This document shows, piece after piece, positions 1 through 8,317 of a stretch of 64,000 nucleotides of DNA. The first letter of the stretch is position 1. Every line of letters starts with the position of its first letter. Source of the stretch: JAZDCJ01 sp036311985 (lineage in GTDB: Bacteria > Actinomycetota > Actinomycetes > Actinomycetales > Micrococcaceae); the NCBI RefSeq assembly GCF_036311985.1, contig NZ_JAZDCJ010000001.1. The stretch is one strand, 5' to 3'. The position numbers and the translations under genes are program-made. The notes below the pieces were generated by a model. It was not told the DNA's origin. It did not search any database and saw only the letters and a program-made list of their open reading frames with translations.

Positions 1-168
1 GACCGAGGTCCACGGAAAGGAGAACGGGCTGCGGCTCGCCTCGTGGATCCCCGCGAGCGCTGCCTCCACGAGGTGCGGGACGTCGTCGTCCCGCACGGGC
101 CGCAGTTCGAGGCGTGGCGTAGACAGGCGGAGGCCGAACAGGGGCCAGATCGGATCGTCCATCGGCAT
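1..168 (-). CDS. GNAT-type N-acetyltransferase, N-terminal fragment
   Basis: The reading frame starts at 168 and runs off the left edge, so only 56 residues are visible. The opening, about residues 13-30 (LRLSTPRLELRPVRDDDV), is the beta1-alpha1 entry typical of RimJ/RimL-like GNAT acetyltransferases, which move an acetyl group from acetyl-CoA to an amine. The acetyl-CoA binding loop lies outside the window, so substrate cannot be inferred. ATG 168 is preceded by TAGCGT seven nt upstream and no ribosome binding site, suggesting a leaderless mRNA; a second in-frame ATG is at 162. The gene follows the 251-1090 gene on the same strand but appears to have its own promoter. Confidence 0.7.
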   Translation of the reverse strand, partial: MPMDDPIWPLFGLRLSTPRLELRPVRDDDVPHLVEAALAGIHEASRSPFSFPWTSV

Positions 169-175
169 GGCCGCC

Positions 176-181
176 ACGCTA
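176..181 (-). promoter_or_regulatory. -10 box, leaderless GNAT gene
   Basis: TAGCGT, seven nt before ATG 168. Confidence 0.5.
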
Positions 182-250
182 GCACGACGTCCAAGGGCAG
201 GCGCCGCCCCCGCGGAGGGCGCCGGCGTCCGTCGCGGCCGCGCTTCCGGC

Positions 251-1090
251 TCAGCGGCGCGCGCGTCCTTCGGGAGGCACGATCCAGGGGATGTGGTCCC
301 TGACGTCGGTCAGGTGCATCGACTGCTCCACGAACAGGTCGTCGAGCATGTACTCGTCGACGCCGTGGATATCGATCCGGTGCCCGGCCCCGGCACCGGG
401 CCCGTCGAGGACCTCCGTGGCCACGCACACGCCCGTGGGCACGTCGATCGCGACGCGCGTCCGCCCTGCGCCGATGAGGGGGTGGCCCGCGCAGGCGGGA
501 CGGAACGTGCGGTTGGGGGAGACGACGGCCTCGAGGACCGGCCGCCCGTGGTGGAGGGCGTCGTCGAGCCGGTGGATCTCCACGACGTTGGAGAAGGGGA
601 TCTCCGTCGGCACCGGGGCGTTGCCGGCAAGTTCGACGGGATCGAGCATGGCGGCCCAGAACGGGTCGCCGAAGACCGGGTCCCCGTACGCGGCCTCCGG
701 GCGCCGGCGGACCAGCCCGTCGTCGTCGTACACGGGATTGGTCAGGCGCGGCGGCAGGAGCCAGGACGTGCGCGTTGCGGCGACGTAGAAGGAGCCGCGC
801 GAGGCGTTGATCCGCGTCGTCGAGAACAGCAGGGTGCCCTCGGGGTCTTGGACGCGGAGGGCGTCCGGCCGGCGCAGCCAGGCGTCGACGCGTGGGACGG
901 GGACGACGCCGGAGCCCGGCCCTGGCGCGGGTGGGCCGGTCGGTGCCGGGCCGGGGGCCGCTGTCCACTCGACGCTGAACCGCAGGGTCTCCCACCGCCA
1001 CGGCGACGAACGGCAGAGGCGGCGGAACGCCGCGGCCCGGGCGGGGCCGACGCCGGCGGACGGATCTGCGGGAGCTCCCAGGATGCCCAT
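251..1090 (-). CDS. conserved hypothetical protein, family not recognised
   Basis: A 279-residue soluble protein without signal peptide or membrane segments. It has a proline/glycine-rich stretch around residues 45-65 and otherwise a balanced, folded-looking composition, including a run of acidic and histidine residues near the C-terminus (about 240-265). I cannot assign a family. ATG 1090 is preferred over GTG 1096 because a TAGACT hexamer at 1097-1102 ends six nt before the ATG and directly abuts the GTG, as expected for a leaderless transcript. It is divergent from the prepilin peptidase gene, the two -10 boxes lying within 45 bp. Confidence 0.6.
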   Translation of the reverse strand: MGILGAPADPSAGVGPARAAAFRRLCRSSPWRWETLRFSVEWTAAPGPAPTGPPAPGPGSGVVPVPRVDAWLRRPDALRVQDPEGTLLFSTTRINASRGSFYVAATRTSWLLPPRLTNPVYDDDGLVRRRPEAAYGDPVFGDPFWAAMLDPVELAGNAPVPTEIPFSNVVEIHRLDDALHHGRPVLEAVVSPNRTFRPACAGHPLIGAGRTRVAIDVPTGVCVATEVLDGPGAGAGHRIDIHGVDEYMLDDLFVEQSMHLTDVRDHIPWIVPPEGRARR

Positions 1091-1096
1091 GTCCAC

Positions 1097-1102
1097 AGTC
1101 TA
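1097..1102 (-). promoter_or_regulatory. -10 box, leaderless hypothetical gene
   Basis: TAGACT, six nt before ATG 1090. Confidence 0.55.
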
Positions 1103-1135
1103 GCGCCGCGGCGCCGCCGGCTGCCGGGCGTGCAG

Positions 1136-1141
1136 TAGCGT
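1136..1141 (+). promoter_or_regulatory. -10 box, leaderless prepilin peptidase gene
   Basis: TAGCGT, seven nt before ATG 1149. Confidence 0.5.
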
Positions 1142-1148
1142 GGTTGCC

Positions 1149-1655
1149 ATGATCGATGCCCTCGTCGAGCTGCGTCAGGAGCAGCAGCTGGCGGCCACCT
1201 CGCTGGCCCTCGCGTTGTTCCTCTTCGTGGTCAACGGGGCGAGGCTGGCGTGGATCGACGCCCGGACGCACCTGCTGCCCAACCGCATCGTGCTGCCCTG
1301 GTATCCGGCGGCGCTGCTGACGCTCGGTGGCGCCGCGGCGTTCGCGGGCGACTGGGGCGCGCTCCTGCGCCTCGTGGCGGCCGGGACGGCCCTGTTCGCG
1401 TTCTACCTGGCGCTGCATCTCGTCAAGCGCAGCGGCATGGGCCTGGGCGATGTCAAGCTCGCCGGCGTCCTGGGCCTGTACCTGGGCTACCTCGGGTGGG
1501 AGCACTTGGTGCTGGCGACCCTGCTGACGTTCGTGCTGGGCGGCATCGGCGCGCTCGTGCTCATCGCGGCCCGTCGGGCGACGCGCAGCTCGGCGATCCC
1601 GTTCGGCCCCTTTATGGTCATCGGGACGGCGCTCGCGCTGCTTGTGGCAGGCTAG
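1149..1655 (+). CDS. prepilin peptidase, A24 family, short form
   Basis: A 168-residue polytopic membrane aspartyl protease of the type IV prepilin/leader peptidase family, which cleaves the leader of type IV pilin-like or TadE/Flp proteins at the membrane. Both catalytic aspartates are visible: Asp37 in WIDARTHLLPN and Asp101 in GMGLGDVKLAG. Five to six hydrophobic segments span the protein. The N-terminal methyltransferase domain of the long proteobacterial form is absent, as is usual in actinobacteria. No pilin or tad genes are nearby, so the substrates lie elsewhere. The ATG is seven nt after a TAGCGT -10-like box with no ribosome binding site. The Nudix gene begins 5 nt after its stop. 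Confidence 0.85.
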   Translation: MIDALVELRQEQQLAATSLALALFLFVVNGARLAWIDARTHLLPNRIVLPWYPAALLTLGGAAAFAGDWGALLRLVAAGTALFAFYLALHLVKRSGMGLGDVKLAGVLGLYLGYLGWEHLVLATLLTFVLGGIGALVLIAARRATRSSAIPFGPFMVIGTALALLVAG

Positions 1656-1660
1656 GGGCC

Positions 1661-2131
1661 ATGCCCACGCCCGACTTCATCCTCGAACTGCGCGCCCGCA
1701 TCGGCACGCACCCCCTTTGGCTGCCCGGCGTCAAGGCCGTCGTCCACCGCGGCGACGGGGCCGTGCTGCTGGTCAAGCGCGTGGACAACGGGCGCTGGAC
1801 CGTGCCCGCCGGCATCCTCGAACCGGGCGAGGAACCGGCCGGTGCCGCCGTGCGCGAGGTCCAGGAGGAGACCGGGGTCCGCTGCGTCGTCGAACGCCTC
1901 GCGGGCGTCGGGACGACGGCGCCCGTGACGTACCCCAACGGGGACCGGGCCCAGTACCTGGACGTCGTCTTCGCCTGCCGCTACGTCGGCGGCGAGGCGC
2001 GCGTGAACGACGACGAGAACTCGGAGGTCGCCTGGTTCGCCCCCGGCGAGGTGCCCGAACTGCCGCCGCTGCACCGCCGGGCCATCGACTGGGCCCTGTC
2101 CGCGGACCCCGCCGCGCGCTTCGTCGGCTGA
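1661..2131 (+). CDS. Nudix hydrolase
   Basis: A 156-residue Nudix protein. The complete Nudix box spans residues 51-73: Gly51, Glu57, Arg65-Glu66, Glu69-Glu70 and Gly72 fit GX5EX7REUXEEXGU, the Mg2+-binding site that hydrolyses a nucleoside diphosphate linked to another moiety. Sequence alone does not fix the substrate. The start ATG lies 5 nt after the prepilin peptidase stop, suggesting cotranscription. A strong bidirectional hairpin follows the stop. An alternative is an ADP-ribose or (deoxy)nucleotide-sanitising enzyme. Confidence 0.88.
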   Translation: MPTPDFILELRARIGTHPLWLPGVKAVVHRGDGAVLLVKRVDNGRWTVPAGILEPGEEPAGAAVREVQEETGVRCVVERLAGVGTTAPVTYPNGDRAQYLDVVFACRYVGGEARVNDDENSEVAWFAPGEVPELPPLHRRAIDWALSADPAARFVG

Positions 2132-2152
2132 CGGGTCGGCAGCGCGCGGAAC

Positions 2153-2187
2153 GAGGGGCCGTCCGCGCGGTCCGCGGACGGCCCCTC
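2153..2187. terminator. bidirectional hairpin terminator between Nudix gene and fumC
   Basis: A perfect 15-bp GC-rich stem (2153-2167 with 2173-2187) and a 5-nt loop lie between two convergent genes. No long T-run follows, which is common in high-GC actinobacteria. Confidence 0.75.
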
Positions 2188-2238
2188 GCCGGTCCGGCGT
2201 CCAGCCCTTGGTTCGGCGTGCCGGGACCGGGGCCGGTC

Positions 2239-3657
2239 TCAGGCCCCCGAGGGCGAGGTCATGGTCGTCACGTCCAGGGCGCGGTCCAGCTGTTCCCGGG
2301 TCAGCTCGCCGCGCTCGACGAACCCGAGCGACAACGTCGCCTCGCGGATCGTCAGCCCCTCCGCGACGGCCTTCTTGGCGATCTTCGCGGCGTTCTCGTA
2401 GCCGATGTACTTGTTCAAGGGGGTCACGATCGACGGCGAGGCCTCCGCCAGGAAGCGGGCCCGCTCCACGTTCGCCGTGATGCCGTCCACCATCTTGTCC
2501 GCCACGACGCGCGAGGTGTTGGCCAGGAGACGCACGGACTCGAGCAGGTTCGCCGCCATGACGGGGATGCCGACGTTGAGCTCGAACGCGCCGTTGGTCG
2601 AGGAGAGCGAGACGGTCGTGTCGTTGCCGATGACCTGGGACGCCGCCATGATCGCCGCCTCGCAGATGACCGGATTCACCTTGCCCGGCATGATCGAGGA
2701 CCCCGGCTGCAGGTCCGGGATCGCGATCTCGCCGAGCCCCGTGTTCGGGCCGGAACCCATCCAGCGCAGGTCGTTGTTGATCTTGATGAAGGAGTAGGCG
2801 ATGTTGCGCAGCTGCCCCGAGGCCTCGACGAGCCCGTCCCGGTTGGCCTGCGCCTCGAAGTGGTTCCGCGCCTCCGTCAGCGGCAGCCCGGTGTCCTCGG
2901 CCAGGAGCGCGATGACGCGCTGCGGGAAGCCCGCCGGCGTGTTGATGCCGGTGCCGACGGCGGTCCCCCCGAGCGGTACCTCGGCGACGCGGGGGAGCGA
3001 GGACTCGATCCGCTCGATTCCATAGCGCACCTGGGCCGCGTAGCCGCCGAACTCCTGGCCGAGCGTCACCGGCGTGGCGTCCATGAGGTGCGTGCGGCCG
3101 GACTTCACGACCTCGGCGAACTCCGCCTCCTTGCGCTCGAGCGAGGCGGCCAGGTGGTCCAACGCCGGGACCAGGTCGTTGATCAGGGCGTCCGTCACGG
3201 CGACGTGGACGGACGTGGGGAAGACGTCGTTGGACGACTGCGACGCGTTGACGTGGTCGTTCGGGTGGATCCGCGTTGCCGAGCCCGACTCCTCGAGCCG
3301 GCGGTTCGCAAGGGCCGCGACGACCTCGTTCGTGTTCATGTTGGAGGACGTCCCGGAGCCCGTCTGGAAGACGTCGATCGGGAAGTGGGCGTCGAACTCG
3401 CCCGTCGCGACGGCCTCCGCGGCGACGGCGATCGCCTGGGCGCGCTCGTCGTCGAGCACTCCCAGCTCGGCATTGGCGAGCGCGGCGGCGCGCTTGACGC
3501 GGGCGAGGGCTTCGATGTGGCGGCGTTCGAGCGTCTTGCCGGAGATCGGGAAGTTCTCGACCGCGCGCTGCGTCTGGGCGCTGTAGAGGGCGTCGACCGG
3601 GACCCGGACCTCGCCCATCGTGTCGTGTTCAATGCGGAAATCCTCTGGGGTAGCCAT
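2239..3657 (-). CDS. fumC: class II fumarate hydratase
   Basis: A 472-residue fumarase C, converting fumarate and water to L-malate in the TCA cycle; cytosolic homotetramer. The superfamily signature GSSIMPGKVNPV is at residues 319-330 and carries the catalytic serine loop. The fumarase-specific segments TGSGTSSNMNTNEV (about 99-112) and HPNDHVNASQSSND (about 131-144) are intact. Length is normal for the family. ATG 3657 is six nt downstream of a TAGGGT -10 box (3664-3669), so the mRNA is probably leaderless. Aspartase and argininosuccinate lyase share the fold, but the GTSSNMN and HPNDHVN segments favour fumarase. Confidence 0.96.
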   Translation of the reverse strand: MATPEDFRIEHDTMGEVRVPVDALYSAQTQRAVENFPISGKTLERRHIEALARVKRAAALANAELGVLDDERAQAIAVAAEAVATGEFDAHFPIDVFQTGSGTSSNMNTNEVVAALANRRLEESGSATRIHPNDHVNASQSSNDVFPTSVHVAVTDALINDLVPALDHLAASLERKEAEFAEVVKSGRTHLMDATPVTLGQEFGGYAAQVRYGIERIESSLPRVAEVPLGGTAVGTGINTPAGFPQRVIALLAEDTGLPLTEARNHFEAQANRDGLVEASGQLRNIAYSFIKINNDLRWMGSGPNTGLGEIAIPDLQPGSSIMPGKVNPVICEAAIMAASQVIGNDTTVSLSSTNGAFELNVGIPVMAANLLESVRLLANTSRVVADKMVDGITANVERARFLAEASPSIVTPLNKYIGYENAAKIAKKAVAEGLTIREATLSLGFVERGELTREQLDRALDVTTMTSPSGA

Positions 3658-3663
3658 GGGATC

Positions 3664-3669
3664 ACCCTA
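3664..3669 (-). promoter_or_regulatory. -10 box, leaderless fumC
   Basis: TAGGGT, six nt before ATG 3657. Confidence 0.55.
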
Positions 3670-3720
3670 CGCCCGCCGCGGGCGGCTCCGGGAGGTGATC
3701 TCGACCACTGGACGCCTCCG

Positions 3721-4392
3721 CTACGACTCCTCCGGGAGGCGGCCGGCCGCTGCTACGGCCTCGGCGATCGGCGTCGGGCCGTTGTTGAACGGCACGGTGC
3801 GCCGGATGGTTCCGGGGGCGGAGAGCACCTCGGCGGCGACGGCGGCGACGTCCTCGCGGGCCACGGAGTCCTGCTCGATCGCGTCGCCGATGGCGATGCG
3901 GCCCGACCCCGGTTCGAGCGTCAGCCGGCCGGGGCCCAGGATGGTCCAGTCCAGCTCCGTGTCGCGCAGGTAGGCGTCCGCGGCGGCCTTGGCCTCCGCA
4001 TAGGCGAAGAAGGGGTCCCCGGCAGGCACGCCGTGCCGCGTCGACGAACCGAGGTAGGAGACCATGACGTAGCGCCGGGCCCCGGCGGCCGCGGCGGCGT
4101 CCATGGAACGGATGGCGGCGTCACGGTCGACCGCGTAGGTGCGGTCCGCATCGCCGCCACCGGCTCCCGCGGACCAGACGACGGCGTCGTGCCCGGCCAG
4201 GAGCGCGGCGAGGCCCTCCGCGTCGAGGGCCTCGACGTCGGCGGTCAGCGGCGTCGCGCCCGCCGCCTCGATGTCCGCGGCGTGCGCCGGATTGCGGACG
4301 ATCGACGTGACCTCGTCGCCCCGCCCGGCGAGGAGCCGGGCCAGGTGCAGGGCGACCTTTCCGTGGCCTCCGATGACGGCGATGCGGGACAT
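3721..4392 (-). CDS. NAD(P)-binding Rossmann protein, atypical SDR/NmrA-like
   Basis: A 223-residue single-domain protein with an N-terminal dinucleotide-binding motif, GGHGKVALHLARLL (residues 8-21), and an SDR-like YxxxK arrangement, YAEAK, at about residues 129-133. Members of this atypical SDR group act as NAD(P)H sensors or epimerase/reductase-like enzymes; the substrate cannot be predicted. ATG 4392 is preceded by AGGAGG, a strong ribosome binding site. It lies between fumC and the carbonic anhydrase gene on the same strand, with 60-85 bp gaps, so cotranscription is possible. Confidence 0.8.
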   Translation of the reverse strand: MSRIAVIGGHGKVALHLARLLAGRGDEVTSIVRNPAHAADIEAAGATPLTADVEALDAEGLAALLAGHDAVVWSAGAGGGDADRTYAVDRDAAIRSMDAAAAAGARRYVMVSYLGSSTRHGVPAGDPFFAYAEAKAAADAYLRDTELDWTILGPGRLTLEPGSGRIAIGDAIEQDSVAREDVAAVAAEVLSAPGTIRRTVPFNNGPTPIAEAVAAAGRLPEES

Positions 4393-4476
4393 GGTTCCTC
4401 CTGGGGTCGGCCTGTGGTCGGTCTCTAACGTCCGCTGCCGACGCTATCGCCCAGCGCCGGCCGTGGCCAGCCGCTG

Positions 4477-5109
4477 TTACAGCGCGCCGAAGCCGGAGAC
4501 CATCTCGGCCTGGCCCTCGGCAAGCCGGTAGGTCACGCCGATCACCGCGGTGCTGCCCGCGTCGACGGCCGCGGAGATCACCTTGGAGGCATCGACGAGC
4601 CGCTGCGTGGTCTGCTGGACGTGCTCGACGACGTTGGAGTTGACGTCGTGGATGCCGTTGCGGTGCGCCGTGATCACGGAGGGCGTGATGCGCTCGACGA
4701 GGTCGCGGATGAAGCCGGGGGGCATGACCCCGGAATCGAAGGCCTCCATCGTCGCCGTCACGGCTCCGCAGTTGTCGTGCCCGAGGACCACGATGAGCGG
4801 GACCTCGAGCAACGCGACGCTGTACTCGAGGGACCCGAGGACCGCGTCGTCGATGACGTGGCCCGCCGTGCGGACCACGAAGACGTCGCCGAGGCCCACG
4901 TCGAAGATGATCTCCGCGGCCAGCCGGGAGTCGGAGCAGCCGAAGATCACGGCGAAGGGGTGCTGCTTCGCCACCAGCGAATGGCGCCGGGGGGCGTCCT
5001 GGTTCGGGTGCGCCGTGCTGCCGTCGACGAAGCGGTTGTTGCCGTCGCGCAGGCGGCGCCAGGCCTGGGCCGGGGTGAGGTCCTCGGAGAGGGAGGGGGG
5101 AACATGCAT
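4477..5109 (-). CDS. beta-class carbonic anhydrase
   Basis: A 210-residue carbonic anhydrase interconverting CO2 and bicarbonate. The zinc ligands are evident: Cys58 with Asp60 and Arg62 in CSDSR, then His111 and Cys114 in GHDNCGA. The length and the ending in a VTYRLAEG-type strand match the beta class. Bicarbonate supply would serve carboxylases, including the PurK/PurE step encoded 6 kb away, though that link is only an inference. The ATG at 5109 lies six nt after TACCCT (5116-5121) without a ribosome binding site, fitting leaderless expression. Confidence 0.95.
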   Translation of the reverse strand: MHVPPSLSEDLTPAQAWRRLRDGNNRFVDGSTAHPNQDAPRRHSLVAKQHPFAVIFGCSDSRLAAEIIFDVGLGDVFVVRTAGHVIDDAVLGSLEYSVALLEVPLIVVLGHDNCGAVTATMEAFDSGVMPPGFIRDLVERITPSVITAHRNGIHDVNSNVVEHVQQTTQRLVDASKVISAAVDAGSTAVIGVTYRLAEGQAEMVSGFGAL

Positions 5110-5115
5110 GGTACA

Positions 5116-5121
5116 AGGGTA
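5116..5121 (-). promoter_or_regulatory. -10 box, leaderless carbonic anhydrase gene
   Basis: TACCCT, six nt before ATG 5109. Confidence 0.5.
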
Positions 5122-5215
5122 GCGGCCCGGGCCGTCCCGCCCCTGCCCGCTGCGGCGTGTGACGCGTCAGGGCGCAGGCACGTCGAGGACGGCCGCGGTC
5201 CGGTCCGGGAACGCG

Positions 5216-5827
5216 TCAGGAGCCGGCCGAGAGTCCGCGCTGGACCGCGCGGGCGGCCTCGTCCAGGTCCTCCCACGGGCCGTCGGAGCTCAAGAGGACC
5301 GTGGTCCCGTCGAGCTCTCCGACGAGCGTGCGCTCGCCGGACTTGTCGCGCAGCTCCCACGCCGTGCCGTCGACCATCCGTTCGCCCGTCACGGGGGCCT
5401 GCCCGGACTTCTCCGCGATCCAGCTCGGGTTGGCGTCGCCGGCCTGCCGGATCCAGACGAAGCCCTCGTCCGTCGTCACATAGCCGATCTCCCAGTAGTC
5501 GACGCCGTCGGCCTTGCCCGAGATCCACCGCGCGAAGTTGGGGTACCAGCCCTGGGGGGCGAGCGGGGCCACGGGCGTGAAGTCGGCGGCCTGCGCGGCC
5601 TGCCCGGCGACGGCGGCGACGTCGACATCCGGGCGGTAGGTGTTCTCCGTGCTCCCGGGATTCAGCGCGATCACGGGGATCGCGACCAGGACGGTGAGCA
5701 CGACCGAGATCACCATCCCCTTGAGGGACTGGTTGGCCCGCTTGGCCTGGGCCGCCGTCAGGACGGGCTTGGGGGCCTCGGCCTGCTGGGTCTGCTCGGG
5801 GAGGGGGGTGCCGGAAGAATCGCTCAC
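5216..5827 (-). CDS. DUF4245 family membrane-anchored protein
   Basis: A 203-residue protein with a short cytoplasmic N-terminus, one transmembrane segment at about residues 37-56 and an extracytoplasmic domain of about 145 residues. The order WYPNFARWI, then WEIGYVT, then a C-terminal region with DGTTVLLSSDG is what I know as DUF4245, an actinobacterial family usually next to glpX and fumC, as here. Function is unknown. The start is taken as GTG 5827: the frame continues open upstream only as antisense of glpX, and a GACAAT hexamer ends six nt before this GTG. It is divergent from glpX. Confidence 0.75.
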   Translation of the reverse strand: MSDSSGTPLPEQTQQAEAPKPVLTAAQAKRANQSLKGMVISVVLTVLVAIPVIALNPGSTENTYRPDVDVAAVAGQAAQAADFTPVAPLAPQGWYPNFARWISGKADGVDYWEIGYVTTDEGFVWIRQAGDANPSWIAEKSGQAPVTGERMVDGTAWELRDKSGERTLVGELDGTTVLLSSDGPWEDLDEAARAVQRGLSAGS

Positions 5828-5936
5828 CCTTCCATTGTCACCGATGTCACGCGGGCCCCCGACCCGGGGGAGGGCCGGATATGATCGACGAGGACCGGAA
5901 TCCGGCCGAAGCAACCGCTCAACGATGAGGACCACC

Positions 5937-6959
5937 GTGACTGAAGCCACGAATTTCGCCCACTTGTCCCCGCGCTTGTCCGTCGGCGACGCCGAACCCG
6001 ACCGCAACCTCGCCCTCGAACTCGTCCGCGTCACCGAGGCCGCGGCGATCGCCGCGAGCCCGTGGGTGGGCTTCGGCGACAAGAACGCCGCCGACGGCGC
6101 GGCCGTGGACGCGATGCGCTCGCTGCTCTCGACCGTGTCCTTCAACGGCGTCGTCGTCATCGGCGAAGGCGAGAAGGACGAGGCCCCCATGCTCTTCAAC
6201 GGGGAGCGCGTGGGAGACGGCAGCGGGCCGGAGGTCGACGTGGCCGTCGACCCGATCGACGGCACCCGGCTGACGGCGCTGGGCATCAACAACGCCCTGG
6301 CCGTGCTGGCCGTCGCCGAGCGGGGCACGATGTTCGACCCCTCGGCCGTCTTCTACATGGAGAAGCTCGTCACGGGCCCCGAGGCGGCCGAGCTCGTCGA
6401 CCTCCGGCTGCCCGTCAAGCAGAACCTCCACCTCATCGCGAAGGCCAAGAACAAGCCGATCAGCCAGGTCACGGTCTGCATCCTCGACCGTCCCCGCCAC
6501 CAGGGGCTCGTCGACGAGATCCGCGCGGCCGGGGCCCGCACCAAGTTCATCATGGACGGCGACGTGGCCGGGGCGATCGCGGCGACGCGCGAGGGCACCG
6601 GGGTCGATGTCCTCATGGGCGTCGGCGGCACGCCGGAGGGCATCGTCACGGCCTGCGCCATCAAGAGCCTCGGCGGCGTCATCCAGGGCCGCTTGTGGCC
6701 GCAGGACGACGACGAGAAGCAGAAGGCGATCGACGCCGGCCACGACATCGGCACGGTCCTGTCCACCAACGACCTCGTCACGAGCGAGAACTGCTACTTC
6801 GCCGCGACCGGGATCACCGACGGCGACCTGCTGCGCGGCGTCCGCTACCGCGACGAGCGGATCTTCACCCAGTCGATCGTGATGCGTTCGAAGTCGGGCA
6901 CCATCCGCACCGTCGAGGGAGAGCACCAGTCCCGCAAGTGGGAGGCCTACACCCGCTGA
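5937..6959 (+). CDS. glpX: class II fructose-1,6-bisphosphatase
   Basis: A 340-residue GlpX-type phosphatase converting fructose-1,6-bisphosphate to fructose-6-phosphate in gluconeogenesis. The metal-binding segment DPIDGT is at residues 105-110, with IGEGEKDEAPML at about 75-86 supplying further acidic ligands. GTG 5937 is chosen because GAGGA sits about 7 nt upstream; an in-frame ATG at 5925 would add only four residues. A TATGAT at 5880-5885 could be the -10. Actinobacteria commonly rely on GlpX as their fructose bisphosphatase. A strong hairpin follows the gene. Confidence 0.95.
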   Translation: MTEATNFAHLSPRLSVGDAEPDRNLALELVRVTEAAAIAASPWVGFGDKNAADGAAVDAMRSLLSTVSFNGVVVIGEGEKDEAPMLFNGERVGDGSGPEVDVAVDPIDGTRLTALGINNALAVLAVAERGTMFDPSAVFYMEKLVTGPEAAELVDLRLPVKQNLHLIAKAKNKPISQVTVCILDRPRHQGLVDEIRAAGARTKFIMDGDVAGAIAATREGTGVDVLMGVGGTPEGIVTACAIKSLGGVIQGRLWPQDDDEKQKAIDAGHDIGTVLSTNDLVTSENCYFAATGITDGDLLRGVRYRDERIFTQSIVMRSKSGTIRTVEGEHQSRKWEAYTR

Positions 6960-6983
6960 CGCCCAGGCGCCGCCCCGGCGAAC

Positions 6984-7033
6984 GGAGGGCGCGTCCCCGC
7001 CGGCCGAGAGGCCCGGCAGGGGGCGCGCCCTCC
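6984..7033. terminator. hairpin terminator between glpX and manA
   Basis: A long, slightly imperfect GC-rich inverted repeat begins with GGAGGGCGCG at 6984 and ends with CGCGCCCTCC at 7033. It lies between the convergent glpX and manA genes and can serve both. Confidence 0.7.
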
Positions 7034-7086
7034 GCACGTCCGGCCCCGGGGGAGGCCGGGCGGCCGGACGCGTGGGCCGTCCGGCC

Positions 7087-8310
7087 TCAGGGCAGCGTGA
7101 CGGCGAAGGCCTCCGCCGGTCCGGGCCCGTGGTGCTTGACGACGACGGGAGCCTCGCAGGCCGGGACGAACACGGAGCCGCCCCGCTCGAGGACCAGGTC
7201 GCCGCGGGGCGAGTCCAGCACCATGGATCCCGCCGTGGCGACGACGAGGACGGGCCCGTTCTGCAGGAGCGGGACGTCGTCGTCCGCCATGGCGTCCACG
7301 CCGGGAGCCGCCGCGAAGACGATCCGCTGCAGCACGAACTCGTCGAAGCCGGGGGAATAGACCTCCTGGCCCAGTTCGGTCGTCCCCGCCTCGACGAACG
7401 GGACCGGAAGCGCCTCGAAGTCGACCGTGTCGAGCAGCTCGGGGATGTCGACGTGCTTCGCGGTCAGGCCGCCGCGCAGGACGTTGTCCGAGCTCGCCAT
7501 GACCTCCACCCCGAGCCCGCGCAGATAGGCGTGCACATTGCCCGCCGGCAGGCAGATCGCCTGCCCGGGCTCGAGCTCGACCAGGTTGAGCATCAGCGAG
7601 ACCAGCACTCCCGGGTCGCCGGGGTAGGCCGCCTCGAGCCGTGGCAGCTCCGCGAGTCCCGCGTCGTGCGGCCCGGCCCCCGCGGACGCCGCCGCCGAGG
7701 CGCCGACGAGGGCCACGACGTCGTCCGGGGCCTCGAGCAGCCCCGTGAAGGCCTCCCGCAGGCGCCCGCCGCGCAGGAGTCCGGCCGTGCGCCGGGCGGC
7801 CCCCGCTGCCGGCTCCGGGACCCGCCCGGCGAGCAGCTCGAACAGCGCGGCCGACTCGTCGGCCGGGCGGAAGCCGCACAGGGCCGTGAACGGGGTCAGC
7901 GCGAAGATCATCTCCGGCTTGTGGTTGTCGTCCTTGTAGTTCCGGTGGGCGGCGGAGCGGTCGACGCCGGCGCCCTCCTCGAGCGCGAAGCCCTCCCGGG
8001 CCCGGGCCAGGGTCGGGTGGACCTGGATCGACAAGGGGGCGTCGGCCGCGAGCAGCTTGGCCAGATAGGGCAGCCGGCCGAAGCGCTCCGCGGCGTCGGC
8101 TCCGAGTGCCGAGGCCGGGTCGTCCTCGATGAGCCGGTCGAGGGGCACGGGCGCGGCGCCGGGGACCTCGGCGAGGGAGGGGGCGCCGGGGTGGGCCCCG
8201 ATCCACAGTTCGGCCTCCGGCCCGCCCGGCGCGTCGTGGCCCAGCAGCCCGGCCAGCGCGGTCCGGGACCCCCAGGCGTAGTCGCGGATGGTGTTCCTCA
8301 GACGGTACAT
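7087..8310 (-). CDS. manA: mannose-6-phosphate isomerase, class I
   Basis: A 407-residue type I phosphomannose isomerase interconverting mannose-6-phosphate and fructose-6-phosphate, feeding GDP-mannose and mannosylated envelope components. Zinc-site segments are visible: SIQVHP with His98, KDDNHKPE with Glu133, and the later AGNVHAYLRG. The ATG at 8310 has a strong GGAGGG ribosome binding site inside the end of the upstream LCP gene. The long reading frame open upstream is antisense/out-of-frame to LCP and is excluded. It is the last gene of the purK-purE-LCP-manA operon. Pmt at 28 kb is a likely consumer of mannose in this genome. Confidence 0.95.
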   Translation of the reverse strand: MYRLRNTIRDYAWGSRTALAGLLGHDAPGGPEAELWIGAHPGAPSLAEVPGAAPVPLDRLIEDDPASALGADAAERFGRLPYLAKLLAADAPLSIQVHPTLARAREGFALEEGAGVDRSAAHRNYKDDNHKPEMIFALTPFTALCGFRPADESAALFELLAGRVPEPAAGAARRTAGLLRGGRLREAFTGLLEAPDDVVALVGASAAASAGAGPHDAGLAELPRLEAAYPGDPGVLVSLMLNLVELEPGQAICLPAGNVHAYLRGLGVEVMASSDNVLRGGLTAKHVDIPELLDTVDFEALPVPFVEAGTTELGQEVYSPGFDEFVLQRIVFAAAPGVDAMADDDVPLLQNGPVLVVATAGSMVLDSPRGDLVLERGGSVFVPACEAPVVVKHHGPGPAEAFAVTLP

Positions 8311-8317
8311 GGCCCTC

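Noticed and set aside
1642..4428. Plus-strand frame of 928 codons over the Nudix and fumC genes
   Set aside because: Crosses several real genes in the wrong frame and has Arg-rich shadow composition.
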